The notes beneath the pieces are model-generated. The model saw nothing but the letters and a program-made list of their open reading frames with translations, ran no database searches and had not been told where the DNA came from. From positions 149,210,721 to 149,274,720 of the forward strand of contig NC_134530.1 of assembly GCF_050624435.1 (NCBI RefSeq): a stretch of 64,000 bases of DNA, read 5' to 3'. Source of the stretch: Tenrec ecaudatus (Eukaryota; Chordata; Mammalia; Afrosoricida; Tenrecidae). The translations under genes were made by a program, and so were the position numbers. Shown here piece after piece: positions 42,835 to 53,168 of this stretch; the stretch's first letter is position 1; each line of letters begins with the position of its first letter.

Positions 42835-43680
42835 GTATCATTAACAAATCAAAATTTACTTCCTCACAGCTTAGGAAGCTCTCTGTGTTAGTCCGATTGA
42901 CTACAGAAACAAATTAAAAGACATGTGTGTGTAAGAGAGAGCTTTATATCAAAGAGCAATTGTATATTGAGAAAGTATCCCAGTCCAGTCCCAATCAAGT
43001 CCATAAGTCCGATATTCACCCATATGTTCGATACTAGTCCATAAATTTCTCTTTAGACTCATGCAACACATGCAATGATGCTGAAGGCAGGAAGGTCACA
43101 GGCCAGTGGGTCAAAAGTCTTGTAGATGGACCCATTGGTGGTAGACGCATCTCCAGGGCTCTGGCTGCCATCAGCGTGGATCGAAGTGGCTTGTCAACAG
43201 GAACACAAAGGCAGAGAGACTGTGTGGCCCACCTCCAGGGAGAAAGAAAGGAAGTTCTCAGAATCCTCATGAGGAGGTCATGCCCACAAGGAGGCATCAT
43301 CAGGCTGTGACCTGATTGACAGGCTAGACTCCACCCCGTCACTCTTAATATCCTCAAGTTGACACAAGATTACGTAACTACCCTATGCTCCCTGTTAGCT
43401 CTTAGGGAAGGTCCCTGTCTCATCACTTTGTCTTCTGAGTCCTTGGAGATCTCCTTGTGGCTCAGCATCAACTGCCCCCCATCTCTGCTTCTTTCCACTT
43501 GCTTGTTTCACGTCTTTCATATCTCAAAACAGAGTGACTCAAGACACACCCTATACGAACTCTGCCTTATTAACACAACAATAACAACTCATTCCCCAGT
43601 GGGATTATAACCAAAGGCACACAGGTTAGGAATTACAACCTTTGTTTTTGGGGGAACACAATTCAGTCTCCAACACGGGT
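42835..43680 (-). repeat. MLT1-like LTR, host of LTR-A
   Basis: The left part to 42883 ends 'cacagcttaggaagctctc'. The right part from 43386 runs through 'gttagctcttagggaaggtc' and 'ggaacacaattcagtctcca'. It lies directly after another copy of the same family in the same orientation. Confidence 0.65.
42884..43385 (-). mobile_element. Solo LTR, family A, copy 2
   Basis: About 502 bp, read on the plus strand from TGTGTTAGTCCG to CTACCCTA (the terminal CA is mutated). It shares 'gagagctttatatcaaagag', 'gataagtccgatatt'-type and 'aggctgtgacctgattgaca' blocks with the copies at 14827 and 50980. The flanking 5-mers CTCTC and TGCTC agree at only three positions, so a target duplication is not established here. 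Confidence 0.75.
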
Positions 43681-43685
43681 CAGAT

Positions 43686-43997
43686 TGGTTTGGGACGAGC
43701 TGGGTTAAACACACAGAGGCCCCTTTACCACATCTTACTAGAGTTCTCAGCGTGACCAATTGTGTTCATGCGCATCTGCCAGAGGGGACTATTACAGGCA
43801 GAATTTCCCAAATGTCCCTGACCACAGAACAACTTCCAACTTTTTTTCCCCAGCAGCACTGGGGAAGGGGAGAAGACATGAAGGAGGTAGGAGGTCTGAG
43901 AGCACTTCAAATCGACCTCAAGGGTAAGCAGCCACCTACTCCATATTCCTGAGTACGGTAACTGGCCTTGGCTGGAAACCTCAATTTCAAAGTGAGG
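43686..43997. other. Single-copy sequence, nothing seen
   Basis: No coding or repeat call. Confidence 0.35.
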
Positions 43998-44021
43998 GAG
44001 TGTGTGCATGTGTGTGTGTGC

Positions 44022-44092
<71 letters not shown>
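43998..44092. repeat. Compound (TG)n(GA)n microsatellite
   Basis: An interrupted TG tract, 43998-44026, runs into about 33 uninterrupted GA units. Confidence 0.95.
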
Positions 44093-44094
<2 letters not shown>

Positions 44095-44964
44095 ATGTGT
44101 TTCTACATCCGTGCACTCAAGCAGGTAGGCACAATTCCTGACTGTCAGCTCCATTGCCTGCACCAGACTGATTTTCATCACTTAGTGCTAAGGCCTCTCA
44201 TCCCTTAATATTTGCTCAGATGTCTTTAGGGACTTCCAGTTAAATAAAGCATAGCCTGCTTCACACTCCTCTAGCTGGCTGGGGGCTGGGAAGGGTGGAG
44301 TGTGGAGCTCATTCTTCTTCTTAGAAGTCTAGGAAGGAGACAAGGCAAAAGGATGCGGTACCCATGCTCTTGGCCCGGCTCCTGGGCCTACCCACTGAGG
44401 GCATGATGGAGGAGCCTTTGCAGTGAACGTCTTGCAAATTGACACCCTCTGTTTATTTTTGCACCCCTAATTACCCTCTCAACTCACGCCACGGTTTATT
44501 TTTAGAGGTTTCCCATCCACCTCATTAACAGCTCGTAAAAGCGCCTGTCTCATATTTCTACCATTTATACCCTTAATTAAACACAGTGGCCTTTGTTATC
44601 GCAGAAGCCCGGCCTTGTTAGAATGTTAATGGGATGACTCCCAGCTCTTGCCTAACTGATTTTTAAGTATCTCTTCCCCTTCCTCCGACCCTTTGTCTGC
44701 GGCAGGGTTATGCGAGCCCGTCCTCCCCAGGATTCTCTCTCTGTTCCCTTTTGATTACTCTTTTCCTAATCCAGAGGAAGAGGGCTTGGGATTCTGGCTG
44801 CTACGGTTCCTGTTGGGCTGATTTTGCTGGCGGCTCGACCTGCCTCCTCCGCCCCAGCCCAGAGTTACAAGGGAAGAGGTGGAGTGGGCTTTTATGAAAC
44901 GCTCCCCCATCTGTTATGGCTCGAATTGTGACCCGCCCTCGATACGTGTTATAACGACTGCCCT
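44093..44964. other. Single-copy sequence; possible conserved element at 44440-44640
   Basis: Within it, 44440-44640 is unbroken by repeats and rich in TAATTA-type and TTTATT words ('cccctaattaccctctcaac', 'acccttaattaaacacagtg'). No coding frame. Confidence 0.3.
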
Positions 44965-45170
44965 GTGGGAGAACTGGCTTATGAGTTGGGCAGCTAACTG
45001 AAAGGTTGGCAGTCTGAATCCACTAGCTATGCCCTACGAGAAGGATGAGTGAGTCTGCTTCCAGAAAGGTTTACAGTCTTGGAAACGCCTAAGGGGATAG
45101 TTCTACTCTATCTTATAGCGTGGCGATAAGTCAGACTCCACTAGCTGGTCGTAGGTTTGGTTTAGTGATG
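44965..45170 (+). repeat. AfroSINE
   Basis: The blocks 'ctgaaaggttggcagtctga', 'aaaggtttacagtcttggaa' and 'gtggcgataagtcagactcc' are present. Confidence 0.8.
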
Positions 45171-45224
45171 AGAATCCCACTTAGGCATGAGTTGTTGCTA
45201 TTATACTCACGAACTAGATTAGTG

Positions 45225-45485
45225 TCAGGCGTATCTGGAAGGAGCCTCTTCTGAGATATAAAAGGGATTCAGCAAACAGGTGAAAGAAGCAGGGATGGGG
45301 AAGATTGATGCCCAACCACATGGCGATCTCAGAGGAGTCAGAAATCAAGCTGAGGAGACAGGCAGACACAGAAAGAAAGCCTTCCCCTCGAGTGGGGGCC
45401 CTGACATGGGACTTCTAGCCCCCGAAGCTATGAGCAAATGCATTTCTGTTTGTGAAAGCCACCCATCTGTCATAGCAAGGCTAGG
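45225..45485 (+). repeat. MLT1-like LTR, 3' half, plus strand
   Basis: 'gggacttctagcccccgaag' and 'aaatgcatttctgtttgtga' match the MLT1-type 3' end ('ttctagcctcc...aatttctgttt'). Confidence 0.55.
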
Positions 45486-45821
45486 TGACTAAGACACTAG
45501 CCAATGTGTGAACAGAACAGCGCTCCTTAATTAAATGCACACTAGGACTTGGGTTCCCGACCTTACACACCTGCTGGTCCTCCCACCTCATCAGAAACTG
45601 TTATCTAATTACCTTTTCCTGCTGGCCCAGTTCTATTCGAGCCTTTTTTCGCGACACAGGCCAGGACGTTCAAAACAGCCGTCATCGGAAGCAGGTAAGT
45701 GCCCATTCCTGCAGAGGGAGAAGACTGGCCAGGGGCAGAAACAGCTATTTCAATCTGATGATATTTGGTGACGTGGGCTCAAATTTCCAGGGCAGAAAGA
45801 GACCAGGCTCGTGCTGTGTGC
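45486..45821. other. Single-copy sequence with an exon-like segment
   Basis: 45631-45694 is preceded by a pyrimidine-rich acceptor ending 'ctggcccag' and followed by 'gtaagt', a consensus donor. All three forward frames through these 64 bases are open. No neighbour exon was found, so no gene is called. Confidence 0.25.
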
Positions 45822-45977
45822 CATTGAGCCAATGTGCAGCTCATGGCCATTCAACATGGTAGAACTGGCCCAGAGGGTTTCCTGGGCTGGAATCTTTATG
45901 GAAGCACATCTCCAAGTCTTTTCGCTGATGGAAATGAGAAATGGGGTGCTTAACCACTGACTCACCAGGGAGCCTTT
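45822..45977 (-). repeat. AfroSINE-related SINE
   Basis: The middle 'gagggtttcctgggctggaa' and a good head 'cttaaccactgactcaccag' are present. Confidence 0.75.
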
Positions 45978-46224
45978 CCCAGAGACCTAGGCCGTGTGTA
46001 GGGACCTTGGGGCAACCTGTGCTTTGGCCAGGCCACAGCAAGCAGCCAGTGGTCTGTCCACTGTGGCCTGAGCTCCCAACATGCCCTGTGTCACCCAGTC
46101 TCTTAACAAAGATAAACCTGTCCTCCATGCCGATGGTTCAGGTAGAGGTGGTCCTTGGGTCTCCGGAGGCACAATCGAGTACTTACAGTCAAGTGCATCT
46201 AGATTGGAAGCCCAGCTCTTCCCT

Positions 46225-46440
46225 TTGGCCTTGGACATGTTACTTTACCTCTCTTGGTTGCTGCTTTAGCCACATAATGAGATGGTACTAACAGTACTTA
46301 CCTTATAGGCTTGATGTGAGAACTAAATCAGGTAAAGGAAAGAGGCTGGCAGGCATGGTGCCTGGAACGTCATAGCCATTTAGCAGATGAGATCTGCTAT
46401 TATTAGTATTCATAGTATTAATGTTAAAATTATTGGCAGT
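46225..46440 (+). repeat. MIR SINE
   Basis: MIRb-type order: 'catgttactttacctctctt', 'tacttaccttataggcttga' and 'ctggcaggcatggtgcctgg'. Confidence 0.65.
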
Positions 46441-46899
46441 GAGTGATCATCACGGACCTAAGCGGCCAGTCTGGACTCAGGGCCAGTGGGAGAATGCTAC
46501 AGAACCCTCCAGAGCTGCACTCTGCTCTTTCCGCCTACACTCCATGGATGGTGCGGGGTAGCCATATGCCATTGGGATGCTGTGCTTTTAACCTACAGAG
46601 AAGTCATCAGCTCATTCATCCCCATTTCAATTGGGCCAGCAAACATCTGCCAAGAATCTACTCAGGGCCAGACTACTCAAGGCACAGTGGGGACCCCAGC
46701 TCCCAAAGAGCCTCTACTGTGGTGGGGGAGACCCTAACTATATTGTGAAGGAGCTGTTCGCTGTGATCCAGGAGGTGTCGAACGCGGGGGAAGAGAGGAA
46801 GAACGTTGGCAATGGAGTATAGGGATGAGAAGGGTCTGGAGGGGCAGAGGAGGAATGGGAGCACATTCCACGATAAGGGAACAGCAGACCCAAGTCACC
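46441..46899. other. Single-copy sequence, nothing seen
   Basis: No coding call; a weak old-repeat trace is visible at about 46633-46690. Confidence 0.35.
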
Positions 46900-47070
46900 A
46901 AACCAAAGCCTGTGGTCATCAAGTCAATTCTCCCTCACGGAGGCGGTAACTCCTTATGGGAGCAAAAAAGCATCATTTCTGTTGGGTCGAAGGGCTGGTG
47001 GTCTTGAACTGCTGGCCTTGCAGTTAGCAGCCTGACACACAGCTTTCTCCGACACCAGGGCTCCAGCAAA
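46900..47070 (-). repeat. AfroSINE
   Basis: Tail 'ggtcatcaagtcaattctcc', then 'cttgaactgctggccttgca' and the head 'ccgacaccagggctcc'. Confidence 0.85.
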
Positions 47071-47195
47071 GTCACTGGGAAGTGAAAATGCATGGGTGCT
47101 TGGGAAAGGTAGTCCAGGTGGAGTGAGGCTGGGGAAATGTGCGGCCCAACAGTTTCAGGACCTGAATGCCACAGAGAGGAGCCTGAAGGGCAGGG

Positions 47196-47224
47196 GGTGT
47201 ATGTGGGGGGAGGGGGGCATGGGG
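47196..47224 (+). other. G-quadruplex-capable G-tract
   Basis: Several runs of four to six G within about 35 bases ('gcagggggtgtatgtggggg' and on). Confidence 0.45.
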
Positions 47225-47369
47225 AACAGAAGGGGTCAGGGGAGCCCAAGAAAAAGGGCATTCGATTTTTGTTCCAGAAAGGTGGTTACCTGGACGCATG
47301 TGGAGGTGGCGTGGCAGTGGGCCTCCACCTTTCTCTCCCAGGAGACCTCTTTCATTAATTCACCTTTGT

Positions 47370-47548
47370 GGGAGCCCTGGTGGCGTAGTGGTTAGACACT
47401 GGGCTGTGATCCGCGTGGTCGGCGTTTGGAAACTCTCATCAGTTCTGAGAAAGCAAGAGTGGACCTTCTCCTCCCATAAGCAGTCACGGTCTCGGAAACC
47501 CACAGGGGTCGCTAGGGGTCAGCACTGACTCAGTGCGGTGAGTGAGTT
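47370..47548 (+). repeat. AfroSINE, young-looking head
   Basis: Head 'gggagccctggtggcgtagt' is near consensus, followed by 'acggtctcggaaacccacag' and a shortened tail. Confidence 0.9.
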
Positions 47549-47969
47549 CAGAGAGACGTCACGGTTTGACTTCAGCCATTGAACACATCGCGATTACTAC
47601 TAATTCCCAAGATTTCATTGAGGTGAAACACACGGTCTCCAGCAGTTCTTTGGAACACCAGAGAGCCAGGCTGGGAACCAGGGGTCCAGGCAGGTAGGAG
47701 AGAAGTCGTCGAGCCAGAGAAGAGTCTTGAACCAAGGCAACAGTGAGCTTTCAGAGACAGAGGCGACCGCAGGATGAGACATCCCGTGGGTGGAATGGAC
47801 AGAGCTTGGTGACTTATTGGATGCAGCAGCTGAGGGGAGGAGGCGTCAAAGAGCATTCAGAACATGTACTGATGCCATACCAAGAGGAGGGACTCAGGAA
47901 GACTGATGGAGGGAGGGCAGCCTGTGGCACATGGGACACCTTGAGTTGGAGGCCACTGTAGCCGTCTAC
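47549..47969. other. Single-copy sequence, nothing seen
   Basis: No coding or repeat call. Confidence 0.35.
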
Positions 47970-48150
47970 AGGAGTCCCTGAGTGGCGCAAATGGTAAACA
48001 CACTTGGCTGGTAACCAGAAAATTAGTGGCTCCAGTCTACCCCGAGGTGCCTTGGAAGAAAGGCCTGGTGATCTTCTTCCTCCCAAAGCAGGCATCGAAA
48101 CCCTATGGGGCAGAGTCGTCCTTGGCATAGATGATGTCGTCGTGAATGAC
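47970..48150 (+). repeat. AfroSINE
   Basis: Head 'aggagtccctgagtggcgca', then 'cttggctggtaaccagaaaa' and 'atcgaaaccctatggggcag'. Confidence 0.85.
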
Positions 48151-48864
48151 AGTGGACTTAAGGGTGACCGGGTTGCCTGTTTGTTTGTTTTGGTAATCAG
48201 CTACATGAAGTTCTTTCACAGGAATTTGGAAGCTGGGGAGCGAGGGTGTTGCTTCGAGCGTCTCAAGAATTTTCTCCCGGGCACTGAAGGCAAGGCTCAC
48301 TGAAGCTCCTACCTTCAGGCTCCGTGGATTGGGCTGGTGGGTAAGATGAGTGCCTTCTCGGGGATCTGCCCCTTTCCTTCTCGCCGATGCTTCCATCAGA
48401 CCTAATCTTGAATCCTCTACTTCCCATTGTCTCCTCAGAGCCTGGACACTGCTTGCTGGCAAGCAGAAGGAAGAATTGGTTGAGGAGCAGAGGTGGGAGG
48501 AGGGGCTCAGGGATGTAATTCATCCTCTCTCCTTTCCCGGCCCTGCTCCTCCCCAGCCTGTGGCCTGCCAGGTGGAGAGCAGATGCTCTCGGGCAGAATC
48601 CACCTGTCTGCACCTGCTGTTGCTCATGCAGCCAGAGGCAGGCTGTGGGAAGGGGAAGCAGATGGCCCATCTTGCTCTAGTGGGGACTGAACGGTAATAG
48701 CTTCGGTGGGAGGTGGTCTTCAGGCCACGGGACAGAGTTTGCAGAATGCATGGGTGTCTTGCCTGCTAACACCCCTCCCATTCAACAATATGTTGCTCGA
48801 GATGCTACCAAGTGGATGCCCAGGTATTCCTTGGGGGTCCAATCTCACCCTGAGACTGTCCGTG
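48151..48864. other. Single-copy sequence, no gene seen
   Basis: GC-rich, with overlapping open frames on both strands (up to 135 codons) and no recognised domain. Confidence 0.35.
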
Positions 48865-49055
48865 GAGTCACTGGGTAGGGCAGATATTTGATGTGTCCAG
48901 CTGCTCACCGTAAGGCTGGCGGTTTGAGTCCTCCCAGAGGAGGCTTGGGAGAGAGACTTGACCATCGACTTCTGGAACATCAGACACAGAGAATCCGATG
49001 GGGCACATTCTACGCTGACACACATGGGGGTGTCATGAGTCAGAGCTGTCACAAC
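48865..49055 (+). repeat. AfroSINE
   Basis: Head 'gtggagtcactgggtagggc', then 'taaggctggcggtttgagtc' and the tail 'gtgtcatgagtcagagctgt'. Confidence 0.8.
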
Positions 49056-49214
49056 AGCACCAGGGTTATTATTGGGGTGTTTGGAGGACCATCTATGCAC
49101 GGACTTGGGTAGACACAATCCTGACCATGTGGAATTCAGAGCACAACCCCCCTGTGATCAGAAACCAGGCCAGGGCGTTCTCAGGAAGAACTGTCCCAAC
49201 CAGGCCCCCCAAAC

Positions 49215-49390
49215 CAACCTGTTGCCATCAAGTCAATTCTGATCCACGGTGACCCCGTGTGCGCAAAGAGGGGCTGTGCTCCATCGAGGTGTCGATGATT
49301 GGTGTCCCAGCAGTGAATCACCAGGCTTTTCTTTCAAGGCACGTTGGGTGAATCCAGCCACCAAACTTTCAGCTGGTAGTAGAGCTCTTC
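49215..49390 (-). repeat. AfroSINE-related SINE, older type
   Basis: Tail 'ccatcaagtcaattctgatc', then 'agtgaatcaccaggcttttc' and 'ccagccaccaaactttcagc'. Confidence 0.75.
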
Positions 49391-50004
49391 ATTATTTGCA
49401 GCACCCATGTACTCCCCACCATGAAGGCAAGCAGACTCTACTTCTGGGGCCAAATGTTTTCCGTGTGTGCACCTTGCCTTGGCTGCGTCAGCACCACCTG
49501 CAGCTTGTTGAGAAACAGTTTCCTGGGCTCCCTCTCAGATCGAGTGCATCGGGACTCGGTGCGGAGGAGCTGGCATTTTCAGGTGGTTCAAATGCCCAGG
49601 CAAGCTGGTGAACACTGCAGAAGCGGGCCCTCACTTAGCGACCAGCTTTGTTTTCTAGAGACTGCTTTCTGTGGGCTCTTGTCTCTTGTCTGCTCTGGCT
49701 TGTTCCTCATTCCTGGCAGTAGCTGGCACCCTCCCTGGTAGGCTCACTCTGGCGCCCCCCTGTATACCTAGCGAGTAAATCAGGCAAGGAAAAAGCCCCG
49801 CTCTTGATCTCCGAAGAGCGGCACAGAGAATGTGCAATGAGAGAAACACAATAAGACAAAGCGATGCACACCCGCATCTAATTAGGAAGTGAGCCCCGCA
49901 GCTCACTCTGGGGATGCAGGGAAGGGTGACTTCTCCTGGGAGGCTTTTCCACGAGGAAAGGCTGAGGTGGGTCTCTCTCTCTCTCTCTCCCTGCCCCCGC
50001 CCTC
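49391..50004. other. Single-copy sequence; compact block at 49765-49900
   Basis: 49765-49900 contains no repeat and reads 'gcgagtaaatcaggcaagga' through 'atctaattaggaagtgagcc', an enhancer-like composition. Nothing coding. Confidence 0.3.
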
Positions 50005-50168
50005 ACAACACGTCAATTCTGATGCATAGCAACCCTACTGAAATGCCCCGCGGGCTCCCCAGACTCTAACTCTTTACTGGAGTCGAAGGTCTCACCTTTC
50101 TTCCATGGAGCAGCTGGTGGTTATGAACTACTGACCTTGTAACCCACTACGCCCAACCCTTGACTCCC
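50005..50168 (-). repeat. AfroSINE
   Basis: The blocks 'cgtcaattctgatgcatagc', 'tctaactctttactggagtc' and 'cttgtaacccactacgccca' are present. Confidence 0.8.
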
Positions 50169-50779
50169 TCAACTACCAAGCTCTTTCTTCACTTGACCAG
50201 GCCTATGAGTTTGGGGGAGTGGGGTGGGGGTGGGGGGTGGATAGGGAGAGTACCCTGAGGGTAGCAAATCTATATAAGCAATAGTGCTGGAGATGGTGAT
50301 GCAGGGAGAGACTTGACCGCTAGCCTAATGCATCACCAGTTTCTTGTGAGTGGAAGTCCCTGGCAATGTTTAAAGCTCGATGAAAACATTCATTATTCTT
50401 TCTCTCCCCTATGGGCAAAGGAGAGTCAGTTAAAATGCTTGAGTAATGGTGGGGTGCTTAAGAAAAGTATTAGGGTGATTAAACTATGAGGGAAGCGGAG
50501 GACAGCTTTGTAGGGGTTACAAAGTAGTTGTCCAGGGACTGAATCTGATTAGTTTGCTCAGTACAATTAAAAAATTTTAATTTTAATACTTTCACCACCA
50601 TCCCCCTGCTTTTCACAGCCACCACAGTCAGCGGCCGTGCAGTGCTCCCTTCACAGTACAACGTCCTGAATGCCGTAATATCGCGCACACCAGGTGGCTC
50701 CCATAGAACTGCCTTCTACCTTTGTTTCACAGACTTCTGCGTTCGTGCTGGCTGCTTCACCTTCTACCCAAGCAAGTGC
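50169..50779. other. Single-copy sequence with G-tract
   Basis: 50213-50237 has four runs of four to six G. The rest is AT-rich sequence without a recognised family. Confidence 0.35.
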
Positions 50780-50979
50780 TGGTGCTGGTGTTAGGCGCCA
50801 CCCAGTCAGTTCCAATCCATAGCCACAAATAGAACAAACCATTGCCCAGTCCAGTGCCAGCCTCACGATGGTTCCTGTGCCTGAGCCCACTGCTTCAGCC
50901 ACTGTGTTCATCCATCTCTTTCTCTGCTCCTCCACTTTACCAAGCGCGATGTCCTTCTCTAGGGACTGGTCTCTACTGA

Positions 50980-51928
50980 TGTGGTAGTTTCATAATTTCC
51001 TGTCAACTTGAAGCTATAAAAGTATAGGGGTGGAATCTAGCCTGTGAATCAGGTCCTAGTGAACGTGACCTTCTCATAAGGAGGGCCCTGGGAACCTCCC
51101 CCCATCTCTCTGCCTTCATGTTCATGCCCAAGAACCACAGGTGAGAACTTTGCGAGCCCTCTGATGTGGCCACTGCCATTGGATCCATGCAACGCTGTGC
51201 CCACTGGCTGTGATCTTCCTGCATGCTGCATTGCTGAATGTGGCTGGGTGAGTCTGAAGAGGATAGATTTATGGACTAGTATCAGACTTATGGACTTGAT
51301 CTGGACTCGGGTGTTTGCTTGATATATAATTACTCCTTGATATAGAGCTCTTGAGTTAGTTTATTGTGCCAACCTGATCAATAAACACATGTGGGGTTAA
51401 TTGAAGGGTGGAGAGAGAAATGGCTCTGTGAGCCTTGCCTTTTGAGTTCTCGGGTCTCTCGCTTTGTGATGGTTTGACCAGGGTGCAATTGCCTTAGCCA
51501 GTTCTCTGCTTCAGCTGGCAAGGCTCACTTCCTGCAAGACATCCCTGAGGAGAAGCAGCATGGACCTAGCCTGATGCAGCCCTGGGTGCTGGAGCAGCCG
51601 TGTGGAGACCCCTGCCAGTGTTGAGATGCTTACACATTCACTGACTTGACTTTCCTCCTGAAGTTTGTGTCATAGTGTGTGTTTTGTGGGATGGAGGAGG
51701 ACTTTGTGGATTGGTGTGGGACATATGGGTTAATGTTGGACTTGTGGTCTCGGGCAGCACTGGGTTGGGATGTTTTCTTGATGTGCACTTAACCTTTATA
51801 TAAAACTCTTTCTTATACATGAGTTTCTGTGGATTTGTTTCTCTAATGTCCCCAGACTCACACAGCTCTCCCCTACCCATACATGAGTGTCACTGGATTA
51901 GTTTCTCTAGTCAGTCCAGCTTATCACA
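50980..51928 (+). mobile_element. Solo LTR, family A, copy 3, split by LTR-B
   Basis: Parts 50980-51351 and 51865-51928. It begins TGTGGTAGTTTC and ends TTATCACA, flanked by ACTGA (50975-50979) and CCTGA (51929-51933), four of five identical. The block 'gggtggaatctagcctgtga' is the plus-strand form of the family-A antisense block seen at 14827 and 42884. Confidence 0.88.
51352..51864 (+). mobile_element. Solo LTR, family B, copy 2, inside LTR-A
   Basis: 513 bp, TGAGTTAGTTTA to ACTCACACA, flanked by a perfect 5-bp duplication GCTCT (51347-51351 and 51865-51869). It is the same length as copy 1. Confidence 0.92.
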
Positions 51929-52979
51929 CCTGACAACATGTCCAAAGTAGGCAAGATGAAGTCTTGCCATCCTTGCCTCTGAAGAGCACTCTGGACATAC
52001 TTCTTCCAACACAGATTTGTTTGTCCTTCAGGAAGTCCACAATTCAAGTGCATAGATTCTGTTTTGGTTTTCCTTATTCTGTGTCCAACTTTCACATGCT
52101 ATGAGGAACTGAAATGCCCTGGTTTTCGTCAGGCACACAATAGTCCTCAAAGTAACATCTTCGCTCTTAACCATCTTTGTGCTTAATACTCTAAAGAGGT
52201 CTAAATCTGCAGCAGATTTACCCAATGCAACACATCTTTTGATCTCTTGACTGCTGCTTCCATGAGCACTGAGTGTGGATCCAAGTAAGACAAAATCCTT
52301 GACAACGTCAATCTTTCCTCCATTTATCATGATGTCACCTCTGGGTCCAGTTGTGAGGGTTTGGGTCTTCTTTCCATGGAGCTGTAATCCGTCCTGAAGG
52401 CTGCAATCCTGGAGTGTCATCAGCAGGGGTTTCAAGTCCGCTTCATGTTCAGCACGCAATGCTATGCATCGGCACAGTCTTCCAATCAGTCCTGATGCTG
52501 CCTTCCTCTTCACACAATCCAGCTTCTCTGACGAGGTTCTCTGCACCCAGATTGAATCAGGACGCCAAGAGGATATAACTCCGACACATCCTTTACTGAT
52601 TTGATACCATGCGGGATTCCCTAGTTCTCTTCGCACAACTGCCTCCTGATCCATGTACACGTTCCTCATGAGCACAACGAAGTGTGTGTAATCCCCCTTC
52701 TTCTCAAGGTGATCCATAATTTGGTATGGCTCACACAGTCAAGTGCCTTGGCATCATCAATAAAGCACAAGTACCTGTTTCTGGTATTCTCTGCTTTGAG
52801 CCAAGATCCATCTGACATCAGCACTGATATCCTTGTTCCACATCCTCTTCTGCATCCTAAGGGATTAGAGTTTCCAAGCTCTGGATTGGCAAAGAGAAAG
52901 GTGAGAGGTAGATATTCCAAGTGGGAAGAGATGGCAACGAGAGACCAGGAGGAAAATGGGTGGTGAAAATTGCTAAGAG

Positions 52980-53168
52980 CTCAGCGACTAGTCAAGAGTT
53001 TGATTGTTTGAATCCCTCCAGGGCTGCCTCGGAGGACCACCTGGTGACCTGCTTGCCGAAAATGAGGCCCTGAAAACCTGACGGAGCACAGGTCAGGTCT
53101 ACACTGACACACATGGGATTGCCATGAACTGGAATCAATTTGATGGCAACTGGTTTGGTTTGGGACAA
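52980..53168 (+). repeat. AfroSINE
   Basis: A decayed head is followed by 'acctggtgacctgcttgccg' and the tail 'ttgccatgaactggaatcaa', then a GGTTTGGTTTGG end. Confidence 0.75.

Larger units (their letters stand above)
50780..52860 (-). pseudogene. RTE/BovB-type LINE, host of two nested LTRs
   Basis: Read on the minus strand, 52860-51929 and 50979-50780 join once the LTRs are removed. Protein pieces include 'YLCFIDDAKALDCVSHTKLW' (RT motif A with its aspartate), 'NVYMDQEAVVRRELGNPAWY', 'IMINGGKIDVVKDFVLLGS' and 'SQEIKRCVALGKSAA'. The YADD position is unrecognisable ('RCIALRAEHEADLK'). The 3' tail at about 50790 has the AfroSINE-like 'gttaggcgccacccagtcag' ending. Frameshifts split the frame, so the element is dead. 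Confidence 0.88.

Noticed and set aside
42879-43390. 5-bp duplication for the family-A LTR at 42884
   Set aside because: CTCTC and TGCTC agree at only three positions.
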